Shown: piece after piece, positions 1 through 13,330 of the stretch
How positions within the stretch are numbered: position 1 is the first letter of the stretch
How the letters are laid out: each line of letters opens with the position of its first letter
From: Metopolophium dirhodum
Taxonomy: Eukaryota; Arthropoda; Insecta; Hemiptera; Aphididae
Assembly (NCBI RefSeq): GCF_019925205.1
Contig: NC_083565.1
Coordinates: 4,445,001-4,509,000, forward strand
Reading direction: 5' to 3'
Length of the DNA stretch: 64,000 nt
The notes under the pieces: generated by a model
What the model was told of the DNA's origin: nothing
Seen by the model: only the letters and a program-made list of their open reading frames with translations
The model's database searches: none
Made by a program: the position numbers and the translations under genes

Positions 1-3000
1 TATTCAGTATTCACCATATACGCATTGAGCACTTTATATTATTTCAAAGATATCGCAATAAGGTACATTATATATATATATAAATATATATGTGTGTAGG
101 TATAACAATTATCGCGGCAAACCGTTAATTTGTCTAATGATAAAAAAAAATAATAGGACCGTGGTTCGCATAAGTGTATCATTTATTATGCGCACTGAAC
201 AACGTGTTTTTATGTTATATACCTAGGTACGGGGACGAGTCCGCAAACACACATTGGGAAAAAAAAAATTCTGATAAGAAACCTTTAAATTAAACTCGTT
301 TGTCGGTGTGTGTGCGTGCGTGTGCGCGCGCCAGTTACATATTATAATATAATTTTATATACTTAGGTATATTCACATAGGTGAATAGTTTAACGTGTGT
401 ATTATAGGTAGGTAGGTAGGTAGGTACCATATACCTACCTCGCGTTTAATATGGCCGAACTCAACACGGCCGATAAAGTTTGCGCCGTTGTGCACCAAAC
501 CGTTCACACGCGGGGCGACGACAAACGCCCCGCATTGAGTTCACTACACCGGTGTGCCCGAGATATTATATAGTACGCATATATAGGTACTCGCTATAAT
601 ATTATGTATATAGCTGGTTTTCGCCGCCGATCTATATAATATTGTTATTATTATATAACGTCCAGCGGACAGCGATCTATACAGTAACAACGCGATTGGA
701 AACGATTTAAATTTCAGACAATACGCCGCGTGCTATTTGATTTCTGGTTTCCGGGCGCCCGCAAACTGGATTATCGGTCGTCCGTCATGAGAAACAGTTC
801 CGGTATGCGCGCGCGTACCTATATAGGTACGAGTAATAAGCGGTGCGGCAGCAATAATTGTAACACGGCAGTATAATATATATATAGGTAACAATTTCGG
901 ATATATATCGTCGTGTCGTTTTGTTGTAGGAATGAGGAACAAACAAACAAAAAAAATGATTATGTATATATCGCACATATTATATTAGGTGTACGATGTA
1001 TCAATGGCTCGTGAGAAAACGCGGAAGGGCCGTTTAGGGGTCGAAGGGCGGTCGATCTAGTTACGCACAATAAGTGGACCAGATCGGGATATGACGTGTA
1101 TATCGACCGGAAGGGATTTAACACTCCAGTTGGGACGAGTCCGGTTTCGGTATACATCACGTGTATAACGTATGGGCTTCCCGGGATTTTTGTTGTAAAG
1201 TCAGCGTTGTGTGTGTGGGTAATTTAACGGACAGGTCTCGTCGGCGATTTCCGGATACGCGGCGCAGCTGACGATTAAATAATAATACAATTTAAGAAAC
1301 ATCGACGTTTTAGCAGACGTCGACGGACCGGGGAACTGTTAATTTTGTAACGCTATATTCTTTGTAAACGGTGAAACGACAAAAATAAAATAAAATAAAA
1401 AATAAGAGACAATCACAAATGAAAAAAAAACGTTATTTTTTATAATATAAAAAAAATTTACAGGAAATAGGTACTACGTGTTCTCTTAAGAATTATGATT
1501 AAAATTACGAATTCTGAGTAAGAATTTTTTTCTTTACACATAATATAACGTCGTTAATACGAAGAAACATAGGATTGAATAAAAAGAAAAAAATTACTTT
1601 TAATCTGCGTCAAAGTTTATTATAAACGTTATTGTATGTATATTATCATTTATCGCAGTATATATTTGAATATTTAAATCTGCAATTATTACATCTCCGC
1701 AGTATCCCTTATTAAGGAAGATTGGGAAGCAAATGATTTATGTGTATGTGCATTTTAATTTAGTTAGTTTGTTATGATTCTATTTAGACATGAATTGTTA
1801 TTTTATGCTATATACATAGGTACCTACTATAAATACAACACAAACATATTATTATAATATATTATTAGAAATCTCGATTTCGAAACGAATAAAAAGAATA
1901 CGTTTTTTCACTCCGATTTTATTATATTAATTTTATATTAGGTAGGTATCTATAAAAAGAATGCCTACAGCTATAATATTCTTACATCGTAATTATTTTC
2001 ATTATTCTATTTTAATAATTAAATATTTTATGAATAATACCTATATTTAAACAGACAAACAGTACTCGTAGGTATATAGGTCACGAGAAAATCATGTGAA
2101 ATTCAAAATGATTACGAAAATAAAAAGTAGGTACGGCTTATTAACAGTAGTTAATGCGGTCATTAATTGATACATCGGTTAGTAAAACGTCGACTGGCGA
2201 CGTCGCACGCAAACACGGCAGCGTTTCATTCGGTCGGTCGGACGAAGTGTACTGAAATTATAGATTAATACACATATTATCTATGCAGTATATAGGTGTA
2301 TACGAATATCCTGCGATGGATATTTAGTAGTAGTTCAGTGTCAAACTATGACTGCATGTGATGTGACTGCTGATATGGGTACCGATTATAAGAGGCGCGA
2401 AAATGGTCCTGCAAGATTTAAACCACCGTAACCCACGCGTTAAGGGAGAAATGTATGGGGCTAAGTCCTCTCAAACATTAAATTTAAATATTTATTACGA
2501 ATAGGGTACATATAGGTACACGAGTAAGGCCAAATGGGTAATTGCTGTAAAAAAGTAATCGATTGCTTCAAATTTTAATGACGTATATATAATACGAGGT
2601 ACTTTTATGATGTCAATAAATACGTTCATATAAAGATGCAAGTACCCGAACGTTTAGTCTGAATTTCTTTCGTGGGGGGGGGGTATTTTTTATTTTACTC
2701 TTAAATATAACTTGCGGGGGACTTCGCGAGTATACACACTCCTCATTATAACAGTAATATTATATTAAAACATATTTTGTAGAAATATAAAGCATATAGT
2801 AAATAATTTTTGTGCATAAATACAGTAGTTTGAGGACAAGTGTTTCAACGCCCGAATTACCCTTTGGTATAATATTAGTATAGCCGTATAGCGATAGCCG
2901 TATAAGTAAATTACATTGTGTGTCACGTCGTAGTCTTGGATTATTATTGATAGTGCATGTCTCATCATAATTTTAAGACCGGCAATTCGTCTGAAAAAAA

Positions 3001-3100
3001 TCACCAGCATAATATTAATTGATTTTTATACTTGCTGGATAATAGTTGATAATTTGATAATACAATAAAATACGAAGGTAAAATATAATCTATATAATAG
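1..3100. other. Non-coding AT-rich flank
   Basis: No supportable gene. The stretch is AT-rich with short CpG-richer islands around 450-560, 720-840 and 1000-1260. Open frames here are all under about 85 codons and have low-complexity translations. Near 2450-2490 there is a phrase (ggggctaagtcctctcaaa) whose relative recurs near 6870-6895, which suggests a dispersed repeat. A run of nine G residues sits near 2675. Confidence 0.6.
407..426. repeat. (GGTA)5 microsatellite
   Basis: Five tandem GGTA units follow 'attata' and are followed by 'ccatatacctacct'. Single GGTA/TACC units are very common throughout the window, so this is a local expansion of a tetranucleotide already abundant in this genome. 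Confidence 0.9.
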
Positions 3101-3129
3101 GTATAATAAATACATATTATTATATAATT

Positions 3130-3722
3130 TATTGGCTGAATTACCCAGCGTTGACCGGAAAAATATTTGTGATTGTTCAACTTCTTTTGGGTGTAACTCA
3201 CAGTGGGAGCAATGTCATTATAAGTGTAAATCATATTATATTATAGTGTATAGCCATCCCACCAGGCGTTGTCCGTGAAACTAGCTTGTGATTATGCGAG
3301 CAGTAGCTATATCATCAGGTAGGAAATTCACCTGTAGTAGATTGCGGACGTAAGTATATAATTTCTAATTCTAAAGTTTCAAAGTTATACCAAGTTTGAA
3401 GTTTTTTCTTACGGTGGATTGGATACGATGTTGCATACGGTGGTTTTGATATGAATGTATAACTTGCAGAGTGCAGACTTCGCCCGGCAAAAAATTATCG
3501 ATTAATACAAAATCTTTTTTTTTCTTACTCTATTTGTACACCCATTATTTTTTAACGATGGCACTGTAGTATCCCTGTTTTACCACCTCTTTAAAATCAA
3601 AATTATTAAAAATTCTTTATTATTACAAACATACCCTGACAATTTCAAGTTGATGGCTATCATAGTTTAGGCTGTTCGTTAGTTATGAATCAGTCAGGAC
3701 TTCTTATTTTATATATATAGAT
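3130..3722 (+). mobile_element. Possible LINE-like 3' tail remnant
   Basis: This non-coding stretch ends in 'aggacttcttattttatatatatag', shown here only as a descriptive tail: a short TA-rich repeat after a CTTCTTATTTTA block. Such A/T tails occur at the 3' ends of some insect non-LTR retroelements. No reverse transcriptase or endonuclease frame is present, so it could be a 5'-truncated LINE, a SINE or ordinary repeat DNA. The assignment is inference from the tail alone; a search against an aphid repeat library would decide it. Confidence 0.25.
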
Positions 3723-4662
3723 TATAGGTGCTATATATTATTTATTATTCTTATAAATTGTTCATATTTAATTAAATTAAAAATTTCCCTGGCTCTCATT
3801 ATCTATATCTATATTTTAACCAATTTAACATTGTTTCATTGATTGATTTACGTATTTGTTATATTTGTTTTATTATTTGTGAATTCGTTATTTCATTACA
3901 TTTTAAAATATAATTGAATAATTACATACCTATCCAAAATCAACTGTTATTATTTTGACATTGCTACAAACATACTGTCATTTTGATAGTAGGTAGGTAC
4001 TCCTATATTTTTACTTGGGATTTTTTCACCGTAATTTATTTTTCCGCAATCCAATAAAGATGAAATCTATGATTGAGCCCAATAGGTTTTCTAGTAAAAT
4101 AAAATTATGAAGTGGGCTGTCTCGCAATGGATATAATAACAATTTTGTCAATGTTTCAAATTCAATACAAATATAATGTTTAATTAAAAAAAATAATATT
4201 AAAGATCATAGATGGGCATTGAATGAAATGGCTAAGCATAATATTATTACGTCTCCAAAACGCCCGCGAGTCCCCGCTGAACGGCCGTTGTTAGAATTGA
4301 CACGGGATGTTCCTAGCTGTGCAGTAGGTGCCTATGTATTTTCGGATCGACTTTCATAATTTTGTCAAACCGCGATGGATAGTAATAATAAATTATGTGG
4401 AAAACAGACGACGCGCGTTGTACGTGCTATAAACGAAACGTATTAAACTCTGTATGACATAATATAATGCACAATATAATATTATGCTGCATGCTGCTGT
4501 AGCTCAATTATATTATTATTATTGTTGTACAAAATACACTATGCGAACTGTCCGCCACGTCAGCCAAGGAATTCGAAACTGTGTGTTCAAGACACGATAA
4601 CGATATAATCTATTGTGTGTATAGGTGTGCACGGCACACTCGTATACACCGGTGCAGCAGTG
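3723..4662. other. Non-coding, then candidate promoter/5' UTR
   Basis: AT-rich sequence with no gene to about 4240. The last 400 bases are more CpG-rich and lie directly upstream of the signal-peptide-like exon at 4663, so they may hold its promoter and 5' UTR. No convincing TATA box or initiator could be singled out. Confidence 0.35.
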
Positions 4663-4770
4663 ATGCTGAAGAATGTCGAATCGGCGAAGAACATCACAAT
4701 AATACAATACTTACCCATTATAGCTATTATGATAATGCTGTCAGTGCCCAACGGCGCTGTGTGCGGGCGC
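4663..4770 (+). CDS. Candidate first coding exon encoding a signal peptide
   Basis: An ATG opens 36 codons that end exactly at a consensus donor, CGC|GTAAGT (GT at 4771-4772), in phase 0. The product has a short N-terminal part with two lysines (K3, K9) and a glutamate, a hydrophobic core at about residues 11-28 (rich in Ile, Met, Leu), then a helix-breaking Pro-Asn-Gly and small residues before V33-C34. This is the layout of a secretory signal peptide with cleavage near residue 32. Short signal-peptide first exons followed by long introns are common in insect secreted proteins. The rest of the gene is not identified. Phase-0 acceptors followed by short frames exist at 8516 and 18449, but neither product is recognisable. 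The function is unknown, and the exon could also be a chance frame. Confidence 0.35.
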
Positions 4771-7241
4771 GTAAGTGCGCATGACTCATTAGCGGCGCGT
4801 TATCGTCGAAAGAGAATTCAAAAAATGTCCAGAACGATAAATAGGTACGAATCGGCGTACCTATATTATAGACTAATAGCAGTATAGGACGTCTATGGTA
4901 TATATAATATAATATTAACATTGCGAATTTATCACAGTTTTAGGTAGACGGGTATTTATACTGCACGACGATGTATCAAGTATCTCGCCGTTCAGTATAC
5001 ATACAGATATTTGAGTATTTCACGTCCAAATATTGTTTAAAAATTAAAATATAATATATACCAACCGTATTACGCCTACGTCATAATATTATAATCAATT
5101 GTACCTATATCCGACTGGCATTGACCAACATAATATTTAATATAATAATATGCACATTATATACGGAATTAAGCCATCGATGTTTTGTGAGTATGTATTG
5201 TATATTAAATAAAGATTAAACATACGCAAAAAAAATCAGAGTTATTTTTTGATCGACTAGCTCCTCCGCATCACAATCTGCAGTAGATATTCACAATTAA
5301 TTTTAGCTGACTGCCTGAATCCACGGATTATTTAAGGAAATCTATATTCCAACTATTCATCTAATACAGAAATATTATAATTAAATATATTATTATTATT
5401 ATTACCAAAACCAAACGTATATGTACTATGGTCTAGTGGACAACTTTTCTGATGGGTCAAGCCAATAAATGTTGGTCTTAAAATGTTGAATTATTTAACG
5501 TTAATATAACGTTTTGTTGATTAGATAAAAAATGCTATGTCTCATCGTATACAACAACTGAAATGTGTCAATCGTGCGAATCGCATATTTTTTGACAGAC
5601 TGTTAGATATTGCATTTCGCTTATAGAATGTGCATTAGTCAATCGGACCAAAACCTCTGGCATAAGGATCTACTCAAAGTGCCTTGATTTAAAAAAAAAA
5701 AATACAATAAAACGTTGCCAAGCGCACCCTACGACACGCAACTAGATGGTAAAATCATGTTGTAATACCACTACGTGTCTACGTACGATCGATAACATCA
5801 ATGATCGAAAACATTAATTATGAACCTATATTATGTCCTGTACCTATACAAACGATGCGTTTTTCAATACGAAAATGGTTTTGGTTTATGTACGAAAATG
5901 CGTTGGCGTTGCGTTTTGAGGGTCTGCACCAGCTAGGACATGATGGCTAATGCTATTTAATGGAGACGTCGAACATAAACACACACACATGTAACACGCA
6001 TGCACACTCATGCTTATACACCGTGCGCAAGTGAAATTCGACGATGTATACCACGTGCTTAGTATTATAATAGTGTTTTCACATGACGTCGGCCATTCAT
6101 TGCTGTAGGTACCTACTGCTGCATGTCACACACACGACTTGGATTATGTACACGCGAATTCTCACAGAACGTCTAATTAATAAGCGGACGGAAGATGTAT
6201 ATAATATTATAAATAATGATTGATAATTGAATTCAACCGCGTGTCCTTTTTATTGCTTTCCATAGACCAGAATACGGACGTCACCACCGTGCCAGTTTAT
6301 GTATGTAGCTGCAGGTTGGTTCCTATACATGCAAAAACGTGTACGGAAAAATACTATTTGTGTGTAAAAAAGAATACAAATTGAACAATACACTATGTTA
6401 GTATGTTTATTTATATCATCTGAGTTCGAGATTTATATAGGATTAGCACTAAAAACGTCAAAATATGTGCTTAGGTGAATTTTATCACCCCAACCCAAAA
6501 ATGTAATTAAAATATCAAAACATATTATAGCACGACATCTTTTTTTATAAAGTTTTGAACGTTTCATGAGTAACACAATATACATGTGGTATACATTATA
6601 AATGCTATATTACTATAGTTTATAATTTATAGCCTAGGTACCTATACCAGAAAATAATATAACAGAAATAATTAAAAAAGTCATTATTTGGATATGGATT
6701 GAGACTTGAGAATATGTGCTGCTTCGTCTTACAAAAATTCAATGAAGCAAATGAATGTTCTGTAGAACCAATTTGTGTTGATATCTTTGTTAAATTAAAG
6801 TGAATTATTATCTAATATAAAGGCAAGCATATTATTTAGAGAATTCGTCATTGGCGCAATTAGGGGGGGCTTCGGGGACTTAGTCCCCTCAAATGTCAGT
6901 CAAGTCCCCCCAGTTCAAAATCTAGTAATAAGTAGTACTAAGCAATATTCACAAACTCGCGGACAGCGCTGCACGTGGTGTATAGTTTTATATCATTATA
7001 GATGACTAAAATTTCCAAATCGAAAATTTGACACACTCATAAGAGATTTGTTCGGGTCAACGAGTACGATATTATATCCGCCGGCGTAATTCGAATTATA
7101 GGTATATTATATTATTATACAGTTAAAAAATCAGTTCGGGAGACCGGCCACATTTGGTGGTCACTTTAACCGGTGTAGTCGTCGTTCTAATAATAATAAC
7201 ATTATACATAAACTCGCAGGTACGATATAATATTTTGGTGT

Positions 7242-7255
7242 CCCCCCCCCCCCCC
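7242..7255. repeat. C14 homopolymer
   Basis: An uninterrupted run of 14 C in otherwise AT-rich DNA. It is one of several long C or G runs in the window (also 19892-19907, 48007-48020 and 61687-61701). Confidence 0.9.
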
Positions 7256-7475
7256 GTTTTCTAGTTGTCGCGCACATGATGATAATATTATATTATGTTA
7301 TTATAATAATATTACTTATATTATTTTTCTTTCCACACCGCGCGTAACGGTCAATTACATCCGTAACGGCTTTGGGTATTATACGGCGATATAATATATA
7401 TATACGCATAGGTTGACGGTTAAACTCATCAATATAATACACGTCGTATATTATTTAAACGTCTCGTCGCTTACA

Positions 7476-7494
7476 TGTGTGTGTGTGTGTGTGT
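7476..7494. repeat. (TG)n microsatellite
   Basis: Alternating TG over 19 bases, followed by TACACGA. Confidence 0.9.
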
Positions 7495-7621
7495 ACACGA
7501 TGGGACACTCTATAATATTATTATATATTAAGCGCGGCAGTCTGTGTGCGCGCACAAGAAAAAAAAACGACGGAACAGGTGCCAGGAAGACGCCGCGCCG
7601 CGTTCTCTTCGCGCATTTACC

Positions 7622-7649
<28 letters not shown>
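7622..7649. repeat. (TA)14 microsatellite
   Basis: Perfect alternating TA over about 28 bases, preceded by 'cgcatttacc'. It is likely to be length-polymorphic. Confidence 0.9.
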
Positions 7650-7654
<5 letters not shown>

Positions 7655-7764
7655 ACCTGCAGCTCATCGTTTGTATATACCTATATAATATGTAATACAT
7701 GTATTACACTGCAATATAATATATATATAATATATATTATACATAGCGGACACCAATTAACGAC

Positions 7765-8465
7765 CAGAGAGTCAGAGAAAGAGACAACTGCCGCATAACA
7801 GTCTTTATATATTATCGAGTACGATGATATTCAAATGGAAACCGTTACGACGGCAAAGGCCATCGTATATAATAATATAATATGTACGGAACGCACCTGC
7901 TACGGCAGTAGCTTATAGTACACCATTGCGCACCTTACGGTTGAAATCGTTATTTTACAAAAAATTAAGCAATATCTGAAAACAATAATAGTAATAACAA
8001 TTTTTTTTAACGGTATTTATGTGTAACAACGGCTAAAAAACGGACCAATGCTTATAAATCATTATATATATATATGCAATATGCAAAACCATAAACGTAC
8101 TTATATCATAATGTACACAGAAAGAGAGAGAGTGAACTGCCACAACAGTCTTACAATATACATATTATAATATTATCATCGTATACGATGATAATGAAAA
8201 CCGTTACGACGGCAAAGGCAATTGTATAAAATAATATTATGTACGGAATGCACCTGCTATTGCAGCAGTAGTACATCATTGCGCACCTTACGGTTAAAGA
8301 CGTTATTTTTACAAAAAGTGAAAGATTAAGCGATATCTGAAAACAATAATAATAATAATAATAAACAATTTTTTAACGGAAAAAAACGGTCCTATACTTA
8401 TTATTAAGTTATTAATTATATCGCATTTACAATATACAAACGTACCTATAATATGGGTATAATGT
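7765..8465. repeat. Tandem duplication, two diverged ~355-360 bp units
   Basis: Unit 1 (about 7765-8118) and unit 2 (about 8119-8465) share ordered blocks: an AGAGA-rich start, CCGTTACGACGGCAAAGGC (7842 and 8201), TTGCGCACCTTACGGTT, and ATATCTGAAAACAATAATA (about 7973 and 8333). Offsets stay at 359-361 bp, so this is one duplicated segment and not a set of separate repeats. Differences are substitutions and microsatellite length changes. The exact outer edges are uncertain. No coding potential is seen in either unit. Confidence 0.8.
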
Positions 8466-10964
8466 ATAATATATACGATTATTGTATGTAATATATTATA
8501 ACATCGCTTTTGCAGATGATCATGATGTGTACAGTTTGCCAGCAAACAAATGTTCAAGTATATACGTATTAAAATAACGTGCAGATAGGCCACACACGAC
8601 TACACGCGAGTCTTAACGGTAAACAATATCGTTAAAAGGGTGAACTGCTACGTAGGTACGCTATGTAATATGTGTGTGTCGTTAACAATTATATCCTTAT
8701 TAATATAATAATATATACCTAATGAGCGTGTTAATCTGCGCTCGTTCATCTGTCTGCAAAACGACCTGTTGTTAAATGTTGTGGAAATTTTAAAAACACG
8801 ATAATCATATTATAATATTATATTTACAAATGGTATATTAAAAATCAATTCTCGGACCTCATGCCGAGCGCAGGTCGTACCTAAATACGAACAATAATCG
8901 TTATTACTATATCCTATCTTATACCACGTATATTATATCGGTTAAATATTATGTGTGTACATTGTACGCATGTATTGCAGTATACGTACTGGCAACGAAA
9001 AAAGGCTTTTAGTCTGACGTAGGTAAACCAGACCAAATGTATCAAGAGGTGGTGTGTGGTGTTAGAAATCAGAACGCATTACCTGCAGTTAAGCATTTTT
9101 AATAGGTACCTATATTATTACGATTTTAGATTTGTGAGTATAATATTAATGAAAAAGTAAATGTTTTTCCAAACTTATTTGTTGCATTGGTGTAACCCTT
9201 CTAAGTGCGTCACCGAACTATCATTTGCAAAGCTCAAAATTGTTATACATATTTCAATATACTCGTATAATAAGAAACAGGTATTGTTGTTAACACAAAC
9301 AAGTGATTAACATATTTAGAAGTAGATTATCAGCTCTAACAAATAATTTAACTATTATTAGCTGTATAATTGTACAATTTGACATTGCGAGAGAAAAATT
9401 GAACAAGTTTTGAATGACAAGAAGGGGGTGGTGATACGGAAATAATAAGTTAAATCGAGGTGTAGGGTTATTTTAAGGGTCAACCAGACCACTGCAATGC
9501 TACTCACCAAAAATCAGGCGGGTAATGTGGATGGGTACAGTGGAGGGAAGTATCTACGAAAATGGATTTCTATCGACTTTTAAACGAGGCGGGTACACAA
9601 AGCTTAAAATATATTTATAGGGTTGCAAGATTCTCTGTGACAAAATCAATGGAGACAACTATATATGACTATTTTTGTCCAGAGCATTGCAACTTTATCA
9701 CTTAATAATAACTTTGTTTTGCCTGGATGCAGTCCCCTATAAACGTATATATATGATCATAAAAAAGCACTTGTATGGTTTGGGCAATTTTCTATTCCGT
9801 TAAATCCGTGGTCTCGGTGAAATTGTATTATATTATATATCGCCCTATTAATTATATACATATTATATTGTATAGTTACAGCAGTCGCCTCATATATAGA
9901 TACCTACTGTATTATATAATACTGTATAGTTGGCGTCAGCAGATTTTTTTTATAATTTTTTTTCCCGCTACTCTCGTGATGTCACCACGCGCCAAACGCG
10001 TAATTTAATATACGAAATCGGCCGAACTGCGGAGAGAAAAGGAATTGAATGAAGAAGAACATGAATAAGAAATGATAATAAAAACACCGCGCTCAACGAA
10101 ATTTTGACACAAATCGGTAACTGGAAACATATAATAATAATATTAAAATTTGACATACGTAAATCGTATATAGGTTTCACATATTATACATTATCATATA
10201 CATAATAATATCATAGACGCTGCAGCACATCACAACATATTATATTAAATTGTATTCATATATGATTGTATGTATATATATAATATATTATATTATATGT
10301 TATAGGTAGTACTGGAGTAGGTACCCGTCGAAAAAAACCAAATCGTTTCACGAAACCGTGTCAACCGTGACGGAGTCGAAAGACTTATCATCGTGTGTGT
10401 ATAATACTGCAGCGTGTATAATAATATGCACATATTATTATACGAAATTTTGCGGAAAGGGACCCGCTGCGAGGCAAAGTCGTCCGTCCGTCAGTTCATC
10501 GCCGTTGAGGCGTAAAAATTACGATGTTTACGGGCGATCGCCAATCACTATAACTATAACATTATACCTACACTATTATTCTGGATCGCACACGTATTGT
10601 TGACTATATTGTTATCGTTTATCGTTTATATTTGTATCGCCCTCCACGATGCGTAAAGACTGTAATAACGCGCGGTGTGATGCGCACTGCAGTTTGAAGC
10701 CATTATTATTATTATTATATGAAGTTTGGACGTTTATACAAGACTCCTCGGACGTTCGGATGTAAAGTTTTTTTTTTTTTTTTTTGGGTTAAGGTCGGCG
10801 GCTGTGCCGAAGGCAAGTAAGTCGGAAAGTGTACGTGTATAATATAACGCGTACGGCCGAAGATAATCATATTATCGTGAAGACGGTGGATTTATATTCT
10901 AATAACGCGCGCACGGTCGACGTATATACGATAATATATTTATATAAACACATGTATGCATATA

Positions 10965-11196
10965 CAGGGTGATTCTTTTATCGTGAACTGGGCAATGTCT
11001 TGGAAAATACAAGGAATAAATTGTTCAACATACTATTTTACATGTCGTTTTTTCCCATGATGTCTACACATCGGTATTAATTCATTATTGTTCTTCAAAT
11101 TTAAAAAGAAAAAACATTTTGAAAATTCACTTTATTTTCTAAGATACTGATATTCTTAAATACTTTTCCAAGGTTCACGATAGAAGAATCTCCCTG
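10965..11196. mobile_element. TA-flanked MITE with ~23 bp terminal inverted repeats
   Basis: The left end begins CAGGGTGATTCTTTTATCGT. The right end, read on the minus strand, begins CAGGGAGATTCTTCTATCGT, and the match continues to TGAAC on both sides. Both ends are bordered by TA (10963-10964 and 11197-11198), as expected for a Tc1/mariner-type TA target duplication. The 232 bp interior is AT-rich and non-coding, so this is a non-autonomous element. The family name is not assigned. Confidence 0.75.
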
Positions 11197-12699
11197 TATT
11201 ATTTACCTATAGGTTAAACACACCATATTTTACACTGCATTTTTCCACGATGTGCCCCGTATACACAGCACTCAGGAGCAGTATAATAATATTAGCAGGT
11301 AGCTATATATAGAGAACGAACCATCGTATAATATATTATAAAATTATAATATATTATGTTACCTATTTAATATCGTAAATATTTCAAGTACGTCTCACCG
11401 GAGAGATCTTTGCCGTATAAATTAAATCTTAAATACTTTATTATACGCGACTACATGTTGAATGTATATTTATATACTAGTATACAAATAATATTCGCGT
11501 TCAATGAAACACATAGAGCAGTGTATACGACTGCTGTAGTAGTATAGTATATATTATACAGAATAATATATATATATATATATGTATTAATTAAAATGGA
11601 TGTATCAGTATTCTGTTTTTCTCTATAGAGATGATGAGGATTGGCTAATGGAATATATTATTTATTTATAATTATATTGCTTTAGGTGCAACGAAAACTG
11701 TTTGCTGATACCTATATATCCATACATCCGTGTCGATATTGCGTGGGTGTTTGTATATATTATTTCCATACGCTTGACAAGTTTTATTTTATAAAAATCA
11801 TGTCAAGTTTGTTTACCGAACAATAATATTATTTTGAAAAGATACTAGAAAAATAACATTTATATTTATACCATATAGGTAGATCTATTTGTATATTCAC
11901 GTATGACGTATTGTTAGATATTATATAATACAATAAGTTATTAATTATTATATTAACAAAATCTAATTTGATATAAGATTTATTGAATACCTTAATCCCC
12001 GACTACAGAAAGAGAATTGCAGAGATAGTTTTTATCAATATCGTTTTGATTACTATAGTTTTTTACATTCAAAATACGTTAACTCGTATATTCTATGAAA
12101 AAAAATAATATTTGGTATGCCACGGATAAATAGAATTGTATTTATTTTACTTTTCCACGTCGAAAACTTTTAAAAGTGGACTCGTCCCATTTCTGTGCAG
12201 CTATAGCGTATCATCTATACATAGAACGTCCGACGTCAGTTTTTCAAGCCGTAGCCCGTATTCGTTAAATCATATAAAATATGCATGTAAAGTATACGAA
12301 AAGCGTCTATCGATTGTTACGCTTAATTGTCTCGACTTACGACAAACGCACGGACGATGATAAATATTTCAAAAGGCCGCATTACCATTATACACATTAC
12401 ACATATATATATATTATTTTGCATAGTATAGCTAGCATATATACACGTTGTATACAAAGGCCTCGTTCCTTTAAACCATTGGTATAAAGTATAGTTATAT
12501 CATATTATATATATTATAAGCTGAAAAAGAAAAAACCGTTAACCGAGCGTGTTTCGAGAAAACGCGGTCTCTACAGTCTTATTATTACGTTATTATACTT
12601 ACGAGACATATAGCTGGTACCGACCGTTACACCACGGACGGGGCAAGTCCAGGGCCACGATTGGCCGCTGTCCGGAAAAATAGACCGCTGCGCGGGTTC

Positions 12700-12701
<2 letters not shown>

Positions 12702-12732
<31 letters not shown>
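12702..12732. repeat. (TA)n microsatellite
   Basis: About 31 bases of perfect alternating TA inside a local CpG-richer segment. Confidence 0.9.
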
Positions 12733-12737
<5 letters not shown>

Positions 12738-13204
12738 ATAATAATAAATAATAGCCAAATATTCTTTTCACGATTGTATACGTCCTTTCACCGCGGCAAG
12801 TACACACACTATAGCCATGTGTATATATATATTATATACCCTGCACAACGGGACAAGTAGGTATAATAATATAATATATAGATAAAATATTGTATGTACA
12901 TAGGTACCGCGACGACGACGACGACGGTGGCGGCGACGACGACCGGATAGCCCTCTTTGACCCTATTTAAATTTGTTACATCCCGAAGAACACCCCACCC
13001 CCCGGTGAAGAAGATACGCGGTCACTCGCTTAATATATTAACAACATATTATATTGTATATCGCGGGGCGGCTGCGGAGGTCGCGTACACGGTCTAACCC
13101 CGGAAGTTTGGTGCACCCCGCGGCAAGAAGAGAAAAGGAAAAAAAAGGGGGTGAAAAGGACACGACGGTGATGGGCAGCCGCCGCGGCGAAAGGGTCAAG
13201 TTAC

Positions 13205-13330
13205 CTGTCACGCGGTCCCTGCCTGCCAACTGGAGCGATTTGCACGCGGTGCTGCTTTCTTCGCGCGACCGCTCATTATCTGCGTACACTCGGGCACTGC
13301 ACGCACCGAACGGCGCATAATGCGATATAT
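13205..13330 (-). promoter_or_regulatory. Possible minus-strand 5' exon ending in a splice donor
   Basis: On the minus strand this CpG-rich segment ends in GCGTGACAG|GTAACTTGAC, a good donor (GT at 13204-13203). The translation in the frame starting MRRSVR reaches a stop just before the donor, so if transcribed it is more likely a 5' UTR exon than coding sequence. There is no transcript evidence. It may be coincidental. Confidence 0.2.

Larger units (their letters stand above)
4771..10962. other. Non-coding region with simple repeats
   Basis: No supportable gene apart from possible small exons of the gene beginning at 4663. It contains a C14 run, GT and TA microsatellites, and a tandem duplication, listed separately. 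Near 6855-6920 a G-rich segment forms a short stem (ggggacttagtcccc). All open frames are short, low-complexity translations of TA or TTA repeats. Confidence 0.6.

Noticed and set aside
451..573. 40-codon ATG frame starting MAELNTAD in a CpG-richer patch
   Set aside because: Composition looks protein-like, but it is short, has no homologue I recognise, and has no supporting promoter or splice signals.
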